Source: Geojedonia sp051814705 (GTDB lineage: Bacteria; Bacteroidota; Bacteroidia; Flavobacteriales; Flavobacteriaceae). Taken from it: a DNA stretch of 64,000 nt. The notes beneath the pieces were generated by a model. It had not been told where the DNA came from, did not search any database, and saw nothing but the letters and a program-made list of their open reading frames with translations. The stretch lies in the NCBI GenBank assembly GCA_051814705.1, contig JBPWQW010000001.1, positions 124,001 through 188,000 on the forward strand, read 5' to 3'. A program made the translations under genes and the position numbers. Within the stretch, counting starts at the first letter, position 1. Each line of letters opens with the position of its first letter. Positions 17,372 to 27,644 of this stretch are shown piece after piece.

Positions 17372-19108
17372 CTAACTTAGTCTTATATCTGAAACCGATG
17401 CACCCGAAGGTATCATTGGAAACACATTATCTTCTTTTTCAACACATACTTCCAAGAAATAAGGACCTTCATTAGCCATCATTTCTGCTACAGCATCCTT
17501 TAATTGGTCTCGTTTGGTTACTTTTTGAGCATCGATATAATAGCCTTTAGCAATCGCCACAAAATCGGGATTGGTCATTTCGGTCGAAGCATAGCGTTTG
17601 TCGAAAAACAACTGTTGCCATTGACGTACCATACCCAAAAACTCATTATTCAGAACCACAATTTTTACAGGTACTTTTTGTTGAAAAATAGTTCCCAATT
17701 CCTGAATGGTCATTTGGTAACCCCCATCTCCAATAATGGCGACTACTTCTCGATTAGGGGCTGCCATTTTTGCTCCAATAGCTGCTGGTAAAGCAAATCC
17801 CATAGTTCCTAATCCGCCAGAAGTGATGTTACTTCTGGTGGTATTGAATTCGGCATATCTGCAGGCGATCATTTGGTGCTGACCCACGTCACTTACGATG
17901 GCTGCTTTCCCTTTTGATTGAATATTGATTTCTTTTAAAACCTCACCCATGGTCAATCCTTCCTTAGTTGGATACAGGTCATCCTTGATCACTTTTTCAA
18001 ATTCAATGGCGTATAAATCTTTAAATTTCTGAATCCATTTTGGATAAGTTTTTTCTTCTAAAAGTGGCAATAATTGCTTTAAACTGTCTTTTGAATCTCC
18101 CAAAACTGCCACATCCACTTTTACGTTTTTATTAATCTCTGCCGGATCAATTTCAAAATGAATGATTTTGGCCTGTTTGGCATAGGTGTCCAATTTACCA
18201 GTAACTCGGTCGTCAAAACGCATCCCGATGGCAATGAGCACATCACATTCATTAGTTAACATGTTTGGAGCATAATTACCGTGCATACCCACCATACCAA
18301 TATTTAAAGGATGCGTTGTAGGAATTGCCGAAGCCCCTAAAATGGTCCATGCTGCTGGAATACCTGCTTTTTCCATTACTGCTTTTAAGTCTGCTTCAGC
18401 TCCGCCAAGAATGACACCTTGTCCCCAAACAATCATGGGTTTTTTTGCTGAATTGATCAGTTTTGCTGCTTCAGAAACGGCGAGACTATCTGTTTTTGGA
18501 ACGGGATTATAGCTTCTTACTTTAGTGCATTTTTCATATTTAAAATCAAATTCTTCAAACTGAGCATCTTTAGTTATATCAATTAAAACTGGACCTGGAC
18601 GACCGCTTTTTGCGATAAAAAACGCTTTTGCCATAACTTGAGGTATTTCTGAAGCTTTGGTAATTTGGTAATTCCATTTTGTTACAGGTGTTGAAATACC
18701 AATAATATCGGTTTCCTGAAACGCATCACTCCCTAACAAATGCGAAGCCACCTGGCCCGTAATGCACACTAATGGTGTAGAATCTATTTGAGCATCGGCA
18801 ATTCCCGTAACAAGATTTGTAGCACCTGGCCCCGAAGTAGCCATGGCTACCCCAACTTTACCAGAAATTCTAGCATACCCTTGAGCCGCATGCGCAGCAC
18901 CTTGTTCGTGGCGGGTTAATACATGATGAATTTTATCTTGATATTTAAATAACTCATCATAAACTGGCATAATCGCACCTCCAGGATATCCATAAAGAAT
19001 ATCGACGCCTTCGGCTATTAAACATTTTATGATGGCTTCACTACCAGAAATACGCTCGGTAGTTTCTGTTGTTTTATTTTTTACCGCTATAACTTGTGTT
19101 TCTTTCAT
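17372..19108 (-). CDS. ilvB: Acetolactate synthase large (catalytic) subunit
   Basis: This thiamine-diphosphate enzyme makes acetolactate from two pyruvates, or acetohydroxybutyrate with 2-oxobutyrate. Visible landmarks: LYGYPGGAIMPVYDEL with ARHEQGAAHAAQGYAR-like text containing the catalytic Glu (RHEQGAAHAA), the FAD-region RFDDRVTGKL, and the ThDP/Mg motif GDGGYQMTIQELGTI. I place the start at MKETQVIA (ATG at 19106-19108), giving 578 residues, because homologues begin near here. An in-frame ATG 10 codons upstream (19136-19138) is also possible, since it still clears the ilvD stop by 8 bp. It is coupled to ilvN downstream. Confidence 0.95.
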   Translation of the reverse strand: MKETQVIAVKNKTTETTERISGSEAIIKCLIAEGVDILYGYPGGAIMPVYDELFKYQDKIHHVLTRHEQGAAHAAQGYARISGKVGVAMATSGPGATNLVTGIADAQIDSTPLVCITGQVASHLLGSDAFQETDIIGISTPVTKWNYQITKASEIPQVMAKAFFIAKSGRPGPVLIDITKDAQFEEFDFKYEKCTKVRSYNPVPKTDSLAVSEAAKLINSAKKPMIVWGQGVILGGAEADLKAVMEKAGIPAAWTILGASAIPTTHPLNIGMVGMHGNYAPNMLTNECDVLIAIGMRFDDRVTGKLDTYAKQAKIIHFEIDPAEINKNVKVDVAVLGDSKDSLKQLLPLLEEKTYPKWIQKFKDLYAIEFEKVIKDDLYPTKEGLTMGEVLKEINIQSKGKAAIVSDVGQHQMIACRYAEFNTTRSNITSGGLGTMGFALPAAIGAKMAAPNREVVAIIGDGGYQMTIQELGTIFQQKVPVKIVVLNNEFLGMVRQWQQLFFDKRYASTEMTNPDFVAIAKGYYIDAQKVTKRDQLKDAVAEMMANEGPYFLEVCVEKEDNVFPMIPSGASVSDIRLS

Positions 19109-19146
19109 ATTGAAATCATTAATTAAAAGATCCCCCATTTTAAAAA

Positions 19147-20826
19147 CTAGAATTCATCCGTAACGCATCCTTTGGATGCTGATGAAACCGTTCTTGCATA
19201 TTTATATAATACTCCTCTGTCAAATTTCAATTTTGGAGCCGACCATTGTTTTCTTCGTTCCTGTAATTCCTCCTCAGACACTTCCAAAGCAATCGAATTG
19301 GTTTCGGCATCGATGGTGATTAGATCTCCATCTTTAACCAAGGCTATATTGCCTCCTTCTTGAGCTTCAGGGGTGATATGACCCACTACAAAACCATGTG
19401 TGCCTCCAGAAAAACGACCATCTGTAATCAATGCGACATCCTTTCCTAAACCGGCACCAATAATAGCAGCTGTTGGCTTTAACATTTCGGGCATACCAGG
19501 ACCACCTTTGGGGCCTTCATACCGAATGACGACTACATCACCTTTTTCCACTTTCCCATCTCGAATACCGTCATTTGCGGCATATTCACCATCAAACACT
19601 TTTGCTTTACCTGAGAAACTCAGTCCTTCTTTACCGGTAATTTTGGCCACACTACCTTCGGTTGCCAAATTGCCATAGAGCATCCGTAAATGCCCCGAAA
19701 TTTTAATAGGTTTTTCAATCGGTTTGATGACTTCTTGACCTTCTGTTAAATCGGCAACATCCAATAAATTTTCGGCCAAGGTTTTTCCTGTAACCGTTAA
19801 ACAATCTCCATGAAGCAATCCTTTTTTAAGTAGATATTTCAATACGGCCGGAATACCCCCTACAGCATGAACGTCTTCCATTAAATATTTTCCGCTAGGT
19901 TTTAAATCGGCAAGAAATGGCGTGTTGTCGCTAATATTTTGAAAATCTTGAAGTGTAAAATCTATTTGAGCTGCTCTAGCTATGGCTAAAAAGTGCAACA
20001 CGGCATTGGTTGAACCACCAAGTATGGTAACCAGTCTTATGGCATTTTCAAGTGATTTTCTGGTAATGATATCTAAAGGTTTGATGTCTTTTTCAAGCAA
20101 CAGGCGCATGGCTTCACCTGCTTTTATGGATTCTTCTTTTTTAGCAGCACTTAATGCAGGATTTGAGGAATTAAAAGGTAAGGCCATCCCCAAGGCTTCA
20201 ATGGCCGAAGCCATGGTATTTGCCGTATACATTCCGCCGCAAGCTCCAGCGCCAGGGCACGCTTTTTCCACGATACTTTGAAATTCAGTTTCACTCATGG
20301 TTCCTGCAACTTTGCTTCCCCAGGCTTCAAATGCTGAAACCACATCCAATTTTTTACCATTATGGCAGCCTGAATCAATGGTTCCGCCATACACTAAAAT
20401 ACTTGGTCGATTCAAACGAATCATGGCCATTAAAGCTCCCGGCATATTTTTATCGCATCCCACTACAGTTACCAATCCGTCATAGCTCATGGCTTGAACA
20501 ACGGTTTCCATAGAGTCGGCAATAATATCTCGAGAAGGTAAAGAATAGCGCATTCCTGGAGTTCCCATGGAAATTCCATCACTAACTCCAATGGTATTAA
20601 AAATTAAGCCAATAATATCCTCGTTTTTTGTGCCTTCCTTTACCAACTTTGCCAAATCATTAAGGTGCATATTACAAGGATTGCCTTCGTAGCCCGTACT
20701 TGCAATGCCAATCATAGGCTTATAAAAATCTTCATTGGTCAAGCCTATGGCATGCAACATGGCTTGAGCGGCCGGTTGCGTTGGGTCTTGAGTTACGGTT
20801 TTGCTATACTTGTTTAATTTACTCAT
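19147..20826 (-). CDS. ilvD: Dihydroxy-acid dehydratase
   Basis: This 559-residue Fe-S enzyme dehydrates the dihydroxy acids made by IlvC to the 2-oxo acids of valine and isoleucine. Cluster-ligand cysteines are in GYEGNPCNMHL, VGCDKNMPG and GAGACGGMYTANTM. The family segment GRFSGGTHGFVVGHITPEAQ is near residue 470. It is the first gene of ilvDBNC. The upstream 5' region lacks a recognisable branched-chain leader peptide. Length and motifs are fully standard. Confidence 0.97.
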   Translation of the reverse strand: MSKLNKYSKTVTQDPTQPAAQAMLHAIGLTNEDFYKPMIGIASTGYEGNPCNMHLNDLAKLVKEGTKNEDIIGLIFNTIGVSDGISMGTPGMRYSLPSRDIIADSMETVVQAMSYDGLVTVVGCDKNMPGALMAMIRLNRPSILVYGGTIDSGCHNGKKLDVVSAFEAWGSKVAGTMSETEFQSIVEKACPGAGACGGMYTANTMASAIEALGMALPFNSSNPALSAAKKEESIKAGEAMRLLLEKDIKPLDIITRKSLENAIRLVTILGGSTNAVLHFLAIARAAQIDFTLQDFQNISDNTPFLADLKPSGKYLMEDVHAVGGIPAVLKYLLKKGLLHGDCLTVTGKTLAENLLDVADLTEGQEVIKPIEKPIKISGHLRMLYGNLATEGSVAKITGKEGLSFSGKAKVFDGEYAANDGIRDGKVEKGDVVVIRYEGPKGGPGMPEMLKPTAAIIGAGLGKDVALITDGRFSGGTHGFVVGHITPEAQEGGNIALVKDGDLITIDAETNSIALEVSEEELQERRKQWSAPKLKFDRGVLYKYARTVSSASKGCVTDEF

Positions 20827-21244
20827 GCTATTTATTAGCTAAATTTCATATTAAAGATCAAAAATACTTGTTTGATTGGCATCCATTAATAAATGACCGA
20901 TATTCAAGTTAAATCCAATCTTGTGAATGTGTATTTAAATATTTGATTTTCAGTTATTTATATATAAACGTTTATGATGTTCAAAACTTTAAAATACTTA
21001 TGTTTTTATGACCTGTCTAGGTTTTAAAAACCATATATAATAAAAAAGCCTTCCGAAAGGGAAGGCTTTATAAATTATAAATTTGAATTTATCATACCAT
21101 CCCTTTACAATGTGAAATAATCACAATGACATTTATAGAAATGATATTTAAAATAGTGTTGTTCATTTGTGTGAGCGAATATTGAAAATTAATTTTAACA
21201 TTCCTATATTTTATTGAAAAAACCTTGCCTTTTATGTCCAAAAA
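20827..21244. other. Intergenic region between gltD and ilvD
   Basis: Both flanking genes point left. The region holds the gltD-side terminator (21041-21069, listed separately) and about 200 bp of AT-rich DNA upstream of ilvD, which must hold the ilv promoter. I found no clear TAnnTTTG element. An 11-codon open frame (MDANQTSIFDL, 20851-20886, minus) ends 24 bp before ilvD but is poor in Leu, Ile and Val codons, so it gives no support for attenuation. A small GTGA/TCAC inverted repeat around 21113-21125 is unremarkable. Confidence 0.5.
21041..21069 (-). terminator. Rho-independent terminator downstream of gltBD
   Basis: AAAGCCTTCC (21045-21054) and GGAAGGCTTT (21060-21069) form a perfect 10-bp stem with a 5-nt loop. 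On the minus strand the stem is followed by a run of T. It lies about 180 bp past the gltD stop and upstream of ilvD, so it separates the two units. Confidence 0.88.
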
Positions 21245-22711
21245 TTAAACTCTTGGCAAATCATTATCGTCTTTTAATGGTAAGTTTGAACTCCCCATTA
21301 AATAGGCATCTACATGATGAGCCGCCTGACGACCTTCGGAAATGGCCCAAACAATTAACGATTGTCCTCGGCGCATGTCTCCCGCTGCAAAAACCCCCGG
21401 TACATTGGTTTTGTAATTTTTAGTCGTAGCCTTAATATTGGTTCTAAAATCCATTTCAATTCCTAATTGTTCAGCCAATGTTTTTTCAGCCCCTGTAAAA
21501 CCCAATGCCAAAAGAACCATCTCGCAATCCCATTGCTTTTCAGTATTTGGTAATTCTTTTAATTGAGGGCGTTCGCCTTCCTTAAAAACCCATTCCACTT
21601 CAACAGTTTTTAAACCTATAAGGTTTCCGTTTTTATCACCAATAAATTCTTTAGTTGAAATACTGAAAAAGCGTTCCACACCTTCCTTATGTGAGGAGCT
21701 TGTTCGTAAGCGCATAGGCCAATAAGGCCATGGTTGATGTGCTGGTCGCCCTTCGGAAGGTTTGTCAAGAATTTCAAAATTTGTTACCGATTTGGCACCG
21801 TGTCGATTGGATGTCCCAATACAATCGGAACCTGTATCCCCTCCTCCAATCACAATGACATCTTTGTTTTTAGCAGATATCACTTCCTCAAAATCGGTTT
21901 TACCATCCAGTCGTTGGTTGTTTTGTTTTAAGAAATCCATAGCTTGATAAACACCATTAAGTTCCGCTCCTTTTACAGGAATTGGTCTTCTCACGGTTGC
22001 GCCGCCACACAAAACAATAGCATCAAATTCGTCTTTAAGTTTCAGGGCATTTTCATTTTTACCCACATGGGCGTTGGTTTTAAAAGTAATTCCTTCTCCC
22101 TCCAAAACGTCAACCCTTCTATCTATCACATGCTTTTCCATTTTAAAATCTGGAATACCATAACGCAATAACCCTCCTACTTTATCGTCACGCTCAAAAA
22201 CAGTGACCCAATGTCCTGCTCGGTTGAGTTGTTGAGCCGCCGCCAATCCTGAAGGTCCCGAGCCGACCACCGCAACTTTTTTTCCAGTTCTCAGTTTAGG
22301 CGGAGCCGCTACGATCCAACCTTCTTTAAAGGCTTGTTCTACAATGTTTTTTTCAATATTTTCAATAGTCACAGGATCTTCATTTATTCCCAACACGCAA
22401 GCCTCTTCACATGGTGCTGGGCATAACCGCCCCGTAAACTCTGGGAAATTATTGGTAGAGTGTAAAATGGCCGCAGCTTCTTTCCATTTCCCCTTGTAGA
22501 CTTTGTCATTAAAATCTGGAATTAAATTCCCTAACGGACAGCCACTATGGCAAAAAGGTATACCGCAATCCATACAGCGTGCGCCTTGATTTTTAAGGTC
22601 AGCTTCTGGCATTGGAATGGTAAATTCCTTATAATTCTGAACGCGTTCTTCTGAAGGTTTATACGATTCTGTTTCCCGTTTATATTCTAAAAATCCTGTG
22701 ATCTTTCCCAT
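21245..22711 (-). CDS. gltD: Glutamate synthase small subunit (NADPH-GOGAT beta)
   Basis: This 488-residue flavoprotein feeds electrons from NAD(P)H to the large subunit. The N-terminal cysteine-rich region (CMDCGIPFCHSGCPLGN and CPAPCEEACV) holds the [4Fe-4S] ligands. FAD- and NAD-binding GxGxxG motifs are VVGSGPSGLAAAQQL and VIGGGDTGSDCIGT. The C-terminal GVFAAGDMRRGQSL closes the FAD site. It lies 5 bp after gltB and is co-transcribed, with no shift from the standard family length. Confidence 0.97.
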   Translation of the reverse strand: MGKITGFLEYKRETESYKPSEERVQNYKEFTIPMPEADLKNQGARCMDCGIPFCHSGCPLGNLIPDFNDKVYKGKWKEAAAILHSTNNFPEFTGRLCPAPCEEACVLGINEDPVTIENIEKNIVEQAFKEGWIVAAPPKLRTGKKVAVVGSGPSGLAAAQQLNRAGHWVTVFERDDKVGGLLRYGIPDFKMEKHVIDRRVDVLEGEGITFKTNAHVGKNENALKLKDEFDAIVLCGGATVRRPIPVKGAELNGVYQAMDFLKQNNQRLDGKTDFEEVISAKNKDVIVIGGGDTGSDCIGTSNRHGAKSVTNFEILDKPSEGRPAHQPWPYWPMRLRTSSSHKEGVERFFSISTKEFIGDKNGNLIGLKTVEVEWVFKEGERPQLKELPNTEKQWDCEMVLLALGFTGAEKTLAEQLGIEMDFRTNIKATTKNYKTNVPGVFAAGDMRRGQSLIVWAISEGRQAAHHVDAYLMGSSNLPLKDDNDLPRV

Positions 22712-22716
22712 ACTAT

Positions 22717-25700
22717 CTATTGCTTTACAAGGTTTTCTTTTCCTAATTTTATCAATGCTTGTCTATATTCTTCTGGCAATACCCTAATGAATTTTGGAAG
22801 ATAAGTTTCCCACTGTTCCAAAATACGTTGTGCCAATGGACTTAAGGTTGCATTATAGTGGTTTTCAATAAGCGCTTTTAATTGAGCGATATCTTTTGAA
22901 TCCTGTACTGGATCTAAATTTAATTCGGACGCATTGCATCTACTTTTAAAGGTATTATGTTGATCCAATACATAAGCAATCCCTCCGCTCATTCCTGCAC
23001 CAAAATTTCGTCCAACTTCACCCAAAATCACGGCAACCCCTCCAGTCATATATTCACAGCCATGGTCGCCGATACCTTCAACCACAGCTTTGGCTCCAGA
23101 ATTTCGCACACAAAAACGTTCTCCTGCCTTTCCATTAATATAGACTTCGCCAGAAGTTGCACCATAAAGCGTGACATTTCCTGTAATCACATTTTGTTCT
23201 GGTATAATGGTAGCCTCGTCGGGAACTTTGATAATTAGTTTAGCGCCTGAAAGTCCTTTACCTAAATAATCATTCGTATTACCATCAATTTTCATGGACA
23301 ATCCTTTTGTTGCAAAGGCTCCAAAACTTTGACCTGCAGAACCTGTAAAGTTTAAGTTTAATGTGTTTTCTGGAAGCCCTTGAGCGCCGTAAATTTTAGA
23401 AATTTCGTTACTCAAAACGGCTCCAACTGCCCTATCTCTGTTTGTAATTTGAAAATCCAAATAGGTCTTTTCTTTTCTGAATAAAGCCGGATGGGCTTTG
23501 TTAATGATTTTAAAATCTAAATGGGATTCTAAATGATGCTCCTGTTTTTCAGTATTGTACAGTTTGACCTGATCATCAACTTCGACTTTATGTAATATTG
23601 GAGTTAAATCTATGCCTGAAGCTTTAAAGTGTTCAATGGCAGTATTGCGATTCAATTTTTGAACTTGACCTACCATGTCATTAATAGTCTTAAAGCCCAA
23701 TTTTGCCATAATCTCCCTTAGCTCCTGAGCTACGAAATACATAAAATTGACCACATGCTCGGGTTTACCTTGAAATTTCTTTCTTAATTCTGGATTTTGG
23801 GTTGCTATTCCAACTGGGCAGGTATTTAAATGGCAAACCCGCATCATAATACAGCCTGAAGCCACTAAAGGAGCTGTAGCAAAACCAAATTCTTCAGCGC
23901 CCAACAAACAGGCTATGGCCACATCACGTCCAGTTTTGAGCTGGCCATCACATTCCAAGACAATTCTGTTTCTTAAATTGTTCATCACTAAGGTTTGTTG
24001 TGCTTCGGCAATGCCCAATTCCCATGGTAATCCAGCGTGTTTTAATGAGGTTAATGGGGATGCTCCTGTACCACCATCGTATCCTGAAATCAACACCACA
24101 TCAGCCTTGGCTTTGGCAACACCAGCAGCAACGGTACCCACACCAACTTCGGAAACCAATTTTACATTAATTCTAGCTTCTCTATTTGCAGATTTAAGAT
24201 CATATATTAATTGTGATAAATCTTCTATAGAATAAATATCGTGATGTGGCGGCGGTGATATTAAGCCGACGTAAGGGGTAGAATTACGTGTTTTGGCAAT
24301 AGATGGATTGACTTTTGGCCCAGGCAATTGTCCGCCTTCACCTGGTTTTGCACCTTGAGCCATTTTAATTTGGATCTCTTTGGCATTTGTCAAATAATTA
24401 GAAGTAACCCCAAAACGGCCTGAAGCGACCTGCTTTATGGCACTGTTTTTCCAATCGCCATCAGAATCTTTATAGAAACGTTCTTGGTCTTCACCACCTT
24501 CACCGGAATTGCTTTTACCTCCAATTCTGTTCATGGCTATTGCCAAATTCTCATGAGCCTCTTTGCTAATGGAACCATAGGACATGGCACCTGTTTTAAA
24601 CCGTTTTACAATTTCGGTCCAAGGCTCCACTTCATCAATAGATATAGGATCATAATTGGTGAATTCAAACAATCCCCTTATGGTCATTAAGTCTCTTGAT
24701 TGGTCATTAATTAAATCGGCATATTCTTTATAGGTTGAGGCTTTGTTTGTTCTAACGGATTCCTGCAATTTTGCAACGGTCAACGGATTAAATAAATGTT
24801 TTTCCCCTCCCCGTCTCCAACGGTATTGTCCGCCAATTTCCAAATCGAGATTGGCACTGATATGTTGAGTTTGATAAGCTTTTTTATGGCGTTTAGAAAT
24901 TTCTTTTTCAATTTCATTAAGCCCAATACCTTGTATTCTGGTAACGGTATTTGGAAAATATTTTTCAACGCATTTGGAATTGATGCCAACACATTCAAAT
25001 AATTGAGCTCCTCGATAAGAATTCAGGGTAGATATCCCAATTTTATTCATTATTTTCAGAATCCCATTTCCTACGGCCTTATTATAATTTTTAATGGCTT
25101 CCACAAATTCTAGCCCAGTAATGTCCTGATCTAGTAATTGTCTTTCAACAATTTCATTTACCATATAAGGGTTAATTGCACTAGCTCCATAGCCAAATAA
25201 CAAAGCAAAATGATGAACTTCGCGAGGTTCAGCCGATTCTACAATAATGCTTATTTTTGAACGCTTGCCTATAGCAAACAATCCATTATTGACATAAGAA
25301 CAGGCTAATAAGGCTGGAATTGGCGCTTTATCTTTATTGACGTTTCTATCTGAAAGTATAATGATATTGGTTCCGTTATCAATTGCTTTTGAAGCCTGAT
25401 TAACAATATCTTCTAGAGCTTCCTCAAGGCCATTAACGCCTTTGTTTATATCGTATAAGATTGAGATTTCAGTAACTTGATAATCAAAACTTTTATCACT
25501 ATTTTTTATTTTGTCCAGATCCTGCTTAGAAATCACAGGGTTTTGAATTTTTAGTTTTTTACAATGTTTTTCATTGATTTCAAAAATATTAGTGTCATAG
25601 CCTAAAGTTAAACTAATATCTGTGATCAATTCTTCCCTAATCCCATCTAATGGCGGATTAGTCACTTGGGCAAAAAGTTGTTTAAAATAGTTATAAAGGA

Positions 25701-27228
25701 GCTGGGGATAATCTGACAGCACCGCTATTGGAGTATCACTTCCCATGGAACCGATAGCTTCTTTACCATTTTGGGCCATTGGTAAGATAAGGGTGTTCAA
25801 ATCTTCTTGAGTGTAGCCAAAAACAGTTTGCCTTATCGTTAAATCTTCTTCATTATGTATTATAGGTTTATCTCTATAAGGAATGTCTTTAAGATAAATT
25901 AAATTCTTATTCAACCATTTTCTATAGGGATGCATGGATGCAATTTGCTCCTTAATCTCTTCATCATTTATAATACGCCCTTCATCCATATTGACCAAAA
26001 ACATTTTTCCTGGTTCCAAACGCCCATGAAATTTTATGTTTTTAGGTTCAATATCCAAAACTCCCACTTCGGAAGACATAATGACAAAATCGTCTTTTGT
26101 AACCGTATAACGCGAAGGTCTCAATCCATTTCTGTCAAGTACGGCTCCAATATAACTTCCATCGGTAAATGGTATCGATGCAGGTCCGTCCCAAGGTTCC
26201 ATAAGGCAGGAGTTAAATTCGTAAAAGGCCTTTTTGGCATCAGACATTTCTGTGTTTTTTTCCCAAGCTTCGGGTACCAACATCATCATGGCTTCAGGTA
26301 ATGAACGCCCCGTCATTAATAACAACTCTACAACCATATCCATAGATGCAGAATCTGATTTACCTTTTAAGACAATTGGAATCACGCGTTTTATATCGTC
26401 GCCAAACCATTCACTTTGCATGAGTTCTTCACGTGAAAACATGCGTGACACATTTCCACGCAACGTATTAATTTCTCCATTATGGCACATATATCTAAAA
26501 GGTTGTGCCAAATCCCATGTTGGAAATGTATTGGTAGAAAAACGTTGGTGAACTAGAGCTAATTTAGCATCCAATATGGGATCCAGTAAATCCTCATAAT
26601 AAACACTAATATCTTCAGGCAATAATAATCCTTTGTAAATTATGGTTTTGGTTGATAGGCTTGGGAGATAAAAAAAGGATGCTTCAGCTATTTTAGAATT
26701 GTAAATGGTATGCTCGGCAATTTTTCGGGCAGAGAACAATTTTAAATCAAAATCAAAATCACTTTGATCACTCTGTCCTTTACCTATAAATATCTGTTTA
26801 ATGGATGGTTCACTTAAGGCAGCAATACTACCAATGTTTCTATTATTGATTGGAACCTCTCTCCAGCCTAATAATTTGAGCCCCTGCTCCTTGATGCTAT
26901 CTTCAAATACCGAAATACAGTAGTTTTTTTGATTAGGCTTTTTGGGTAGAAATACATTACTCACGGCATATTGATTGCGTTCTGGCAATTCGAACTTGCA
27001 ATATTTGACAAAAAAATCATGTGGAATATCAATTAAAATACCGGCACCATCACCTGTTTTCCCGTCAGCACATATAGCTCCTCTATGTTCCAGTTTGACC
27101 AGTATTTCTAAAGCCTTATGAATAATGTCGTTGGAACGTTTGCCCGTTAAACTACATATAAATCCTGCACCACAATTATCATGTTCAAATTCTGGCAAAT
27201 ACAACCCTTGTTTTTCCAACATAACCAT
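22717..27228 (-). CDS. gltB: Glutamate synthase large subunit (GOGAT alpha)
   Basis: This 1503-residue enzyme transfers the glutamine amide to 2-oxoglutarate. The N-terminal class II amidotransferase nucleophile is expected at Cys19 in HDNCGAGF after removal of a short propeptide. The middle contains the FMN barrel (GGKSNSGEGGEDQERF; SGYDGGTGASPLTSLKHAG). The [3Fe-4S] ligands are in the C-x5-C-x4-C pattern of CIMMRVCHLNTCPVG. The C-terminal beta-helix follows (GAKAVVEGIGDHGCEYMTGG). An alternative start two codons downstream (ATG at 27220-27222) cannot be excluded. With gltD it forms the GOGAT complex and diverges from the glnK-amt operon. Confidence 0.97.
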   Translation of the reverse strand: MVMLEKQGLYLPEFEHDNCGAGFICSLTGKRSNDIIHKALEILVKLEHRGAICADGKTGDGAGILIDIPHDFFVKYCKFELPERNQYAVSNVFLPKKPNQKNYCISVFEDSIKEQGLKLLGWREVPINNRNIGSIAALSEPSIKQIFIGKGQSDQSDFDFDLKLFSARKIAEHTIYNSKIAEASFFYLPSLSTKTIIYKGLLLPEDISVYYEDLLDPILDAKLALVHQRFSTNTFPTWDLAQPFRYMCHNGEINTLRGNVSRMFSREELMQSEWFGDDIKRVIPIVLKGKSDSASMDMVVELLLMTGRSLPEAMMMLVPEAWEKNTEMSDAKKAFYEFNSCLMEPWDGPASIPFTDGSYIGAVLDRNGLRPSRYTVTKDDFVIMSSEVGVLDIEPKNIKFHGRLEPGKMFLVNMDEGRIINDEEIKEQIASMHPYRKWLNKNLIYLKDIPYRDKPIIHNEEDLTIRQTVFGYTQEDLNTLILPMAQNGKEAIGSMGSDTPIAVLSDYPQLLYNYFKQLFAQVTNPPLDGIREELITDISLTLGYDTNIFEINEKHCKKLKIQNPVISKQDLDKIKNSDKSFDYQVTEISILYDINKGVNGLEEALEDIVNQASKAIDNGTNIIILSDRNVNKDKAPIPALLACSYVNNGLFAIGKRSKISIIVESAEPREVHHFALLFGYGASAINPYMVNEIVERQLLDQDITGLEFVEAIKNYNKAVGNGILKIMNKIGISTLNSYRGAQLFECVGINSKCVEKYFPNTVTRIQGIGLNEIEKEISKRHKKAYQTQHISANLDLEIGGQYRWRRGGEKHLFNPLTVAKLQESVRTNKASTYKEYADLINDQSRDLMTIRGLFEFTNYDPISIDEVEPWTEIVKRFKTGAMSYGSISKEAHENLAIAMNRIGGKSNSGEGGEDQERFYKDSDGDWKNSAIKQVASGRFGVTSNYLTNAKEIQIKMAQGAKPGEGGQLPGPKVNPSIAKTRNSTPYVGLISPPPHHDIYSIEDLSQLIYDLKSANREARINVKLVSEVGVGTVAAGVAKAKADVVLISGYDGGTGASPLTSLKHAGLPWELGIAEAQQTLVMNNLRNRIVLECDGQLKTGRDVAIACLLGAEEFGFATAPLVASGCIMMRVCHLNTCPVGIATQNPELRKKFQGKPEHVVNFMYFVAQELREIMAKLGFKTINDMVGQVQKLNRNTAIEHFKASGIDLTPILHKVEVDDQVKLYNTEKQEHHLESHLDFKIINKAHPALFRKEKTYLDFQITNRDRAVGAVLSNEISKIYGAQGLPENTLNLNFTGSAGQSFGAFATKGLSMKIDGNTNDYLGKGLSGAKLIIKVPDEATIIPEQNVITGNVTLYGATSGEVYINGKAGERFCVRNSGAKAVVEGIGDHGCEYMTGGVAVILGEVGRNFGAGMSGGIAYVLDQHNTFKSRCNASELNLDPVQDSKDIAQLKALIENHYNATLSPLAQRILEQWETYLPKFIRVLPEEYRQALIKLGKENLVKQ

Positions 27229-27544
27229 TAAAATTAGTATTAAAATAAAATTATTTGCTTCGCTAATATATAGGGTTATATCAAAACAATTATAAAGCGA
27301 ATTGCATTATTATGACTTCATTAGTTTTCGGCTTCTATAATTCATATTCTAAAATAAACGAAGCTTAAAATTATGAAATTGACAACTCATAATCAATGCA
27401 TAATATTCAATATAATTAAAATTTTATTCAATTAATATCAGTTATTTATTCTATTGCGTGAAAGAAATTCAGTAAAATCTCACAAAAGCTAATTATTACG
27501 CATTTTGTTAATTTTTAAATTCTCATATTTTAATATTTATTTTA

Positions 27545-27622
27545 TATACCCCATATTTTTATGGGGTATAAATTTATATATTGATAATTATATACTACAT
27601 ACCCCTATTTTCGAAAGGGTTA
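27545..27622 (+). promoter_or_regulatory. Two operator-like ATACCCC/GGGGTAT inverted repeats upstream of glnK operon
   Basis: Site 1 (27545-27570) is a perfect 11-bp inverted repeat, TATACCCCATA/TATGGGGTATA, with a 4-nt centre. Site 2 (27599-27622) repeats the left half ATACCCC exactly and has AGGGTTA as a degenerate right half, with the same 10-nt spacing between half-sites. The site centres are 53 bp apart, about five helical turns. Site 2 overlaps the -33 region of the candidate promoter at 27637-27644. This suggests binding of a dimeric regulator at both sites; its identity is unknown. Confidence 0.55.
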
Positions 27623-27636
27623 ATAATTTTTTTATA

Positions 27637-27644
27637 TAGTTTTG
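27637..27644 (+). promoter_or_regulatory. Candidate Bacteroidota -7 promoter element (porin-glnK-amt)
   Basis: TAGTTTTG matches TAnnTTTG, 28 bp before the ATG of the outer-membrane protein gene. No TTG -33 box is present at the usual distance, consistent with dependence on an activator. Confidence 0.45.

Noticed and set aside
20851..20886. 11-codon frame before ilvD as a leader peptide for attenuation
   Set aside because: It contains only one Ile and one Leu codon, and no terminator/antiterminator hairpins follow it before ilvD.
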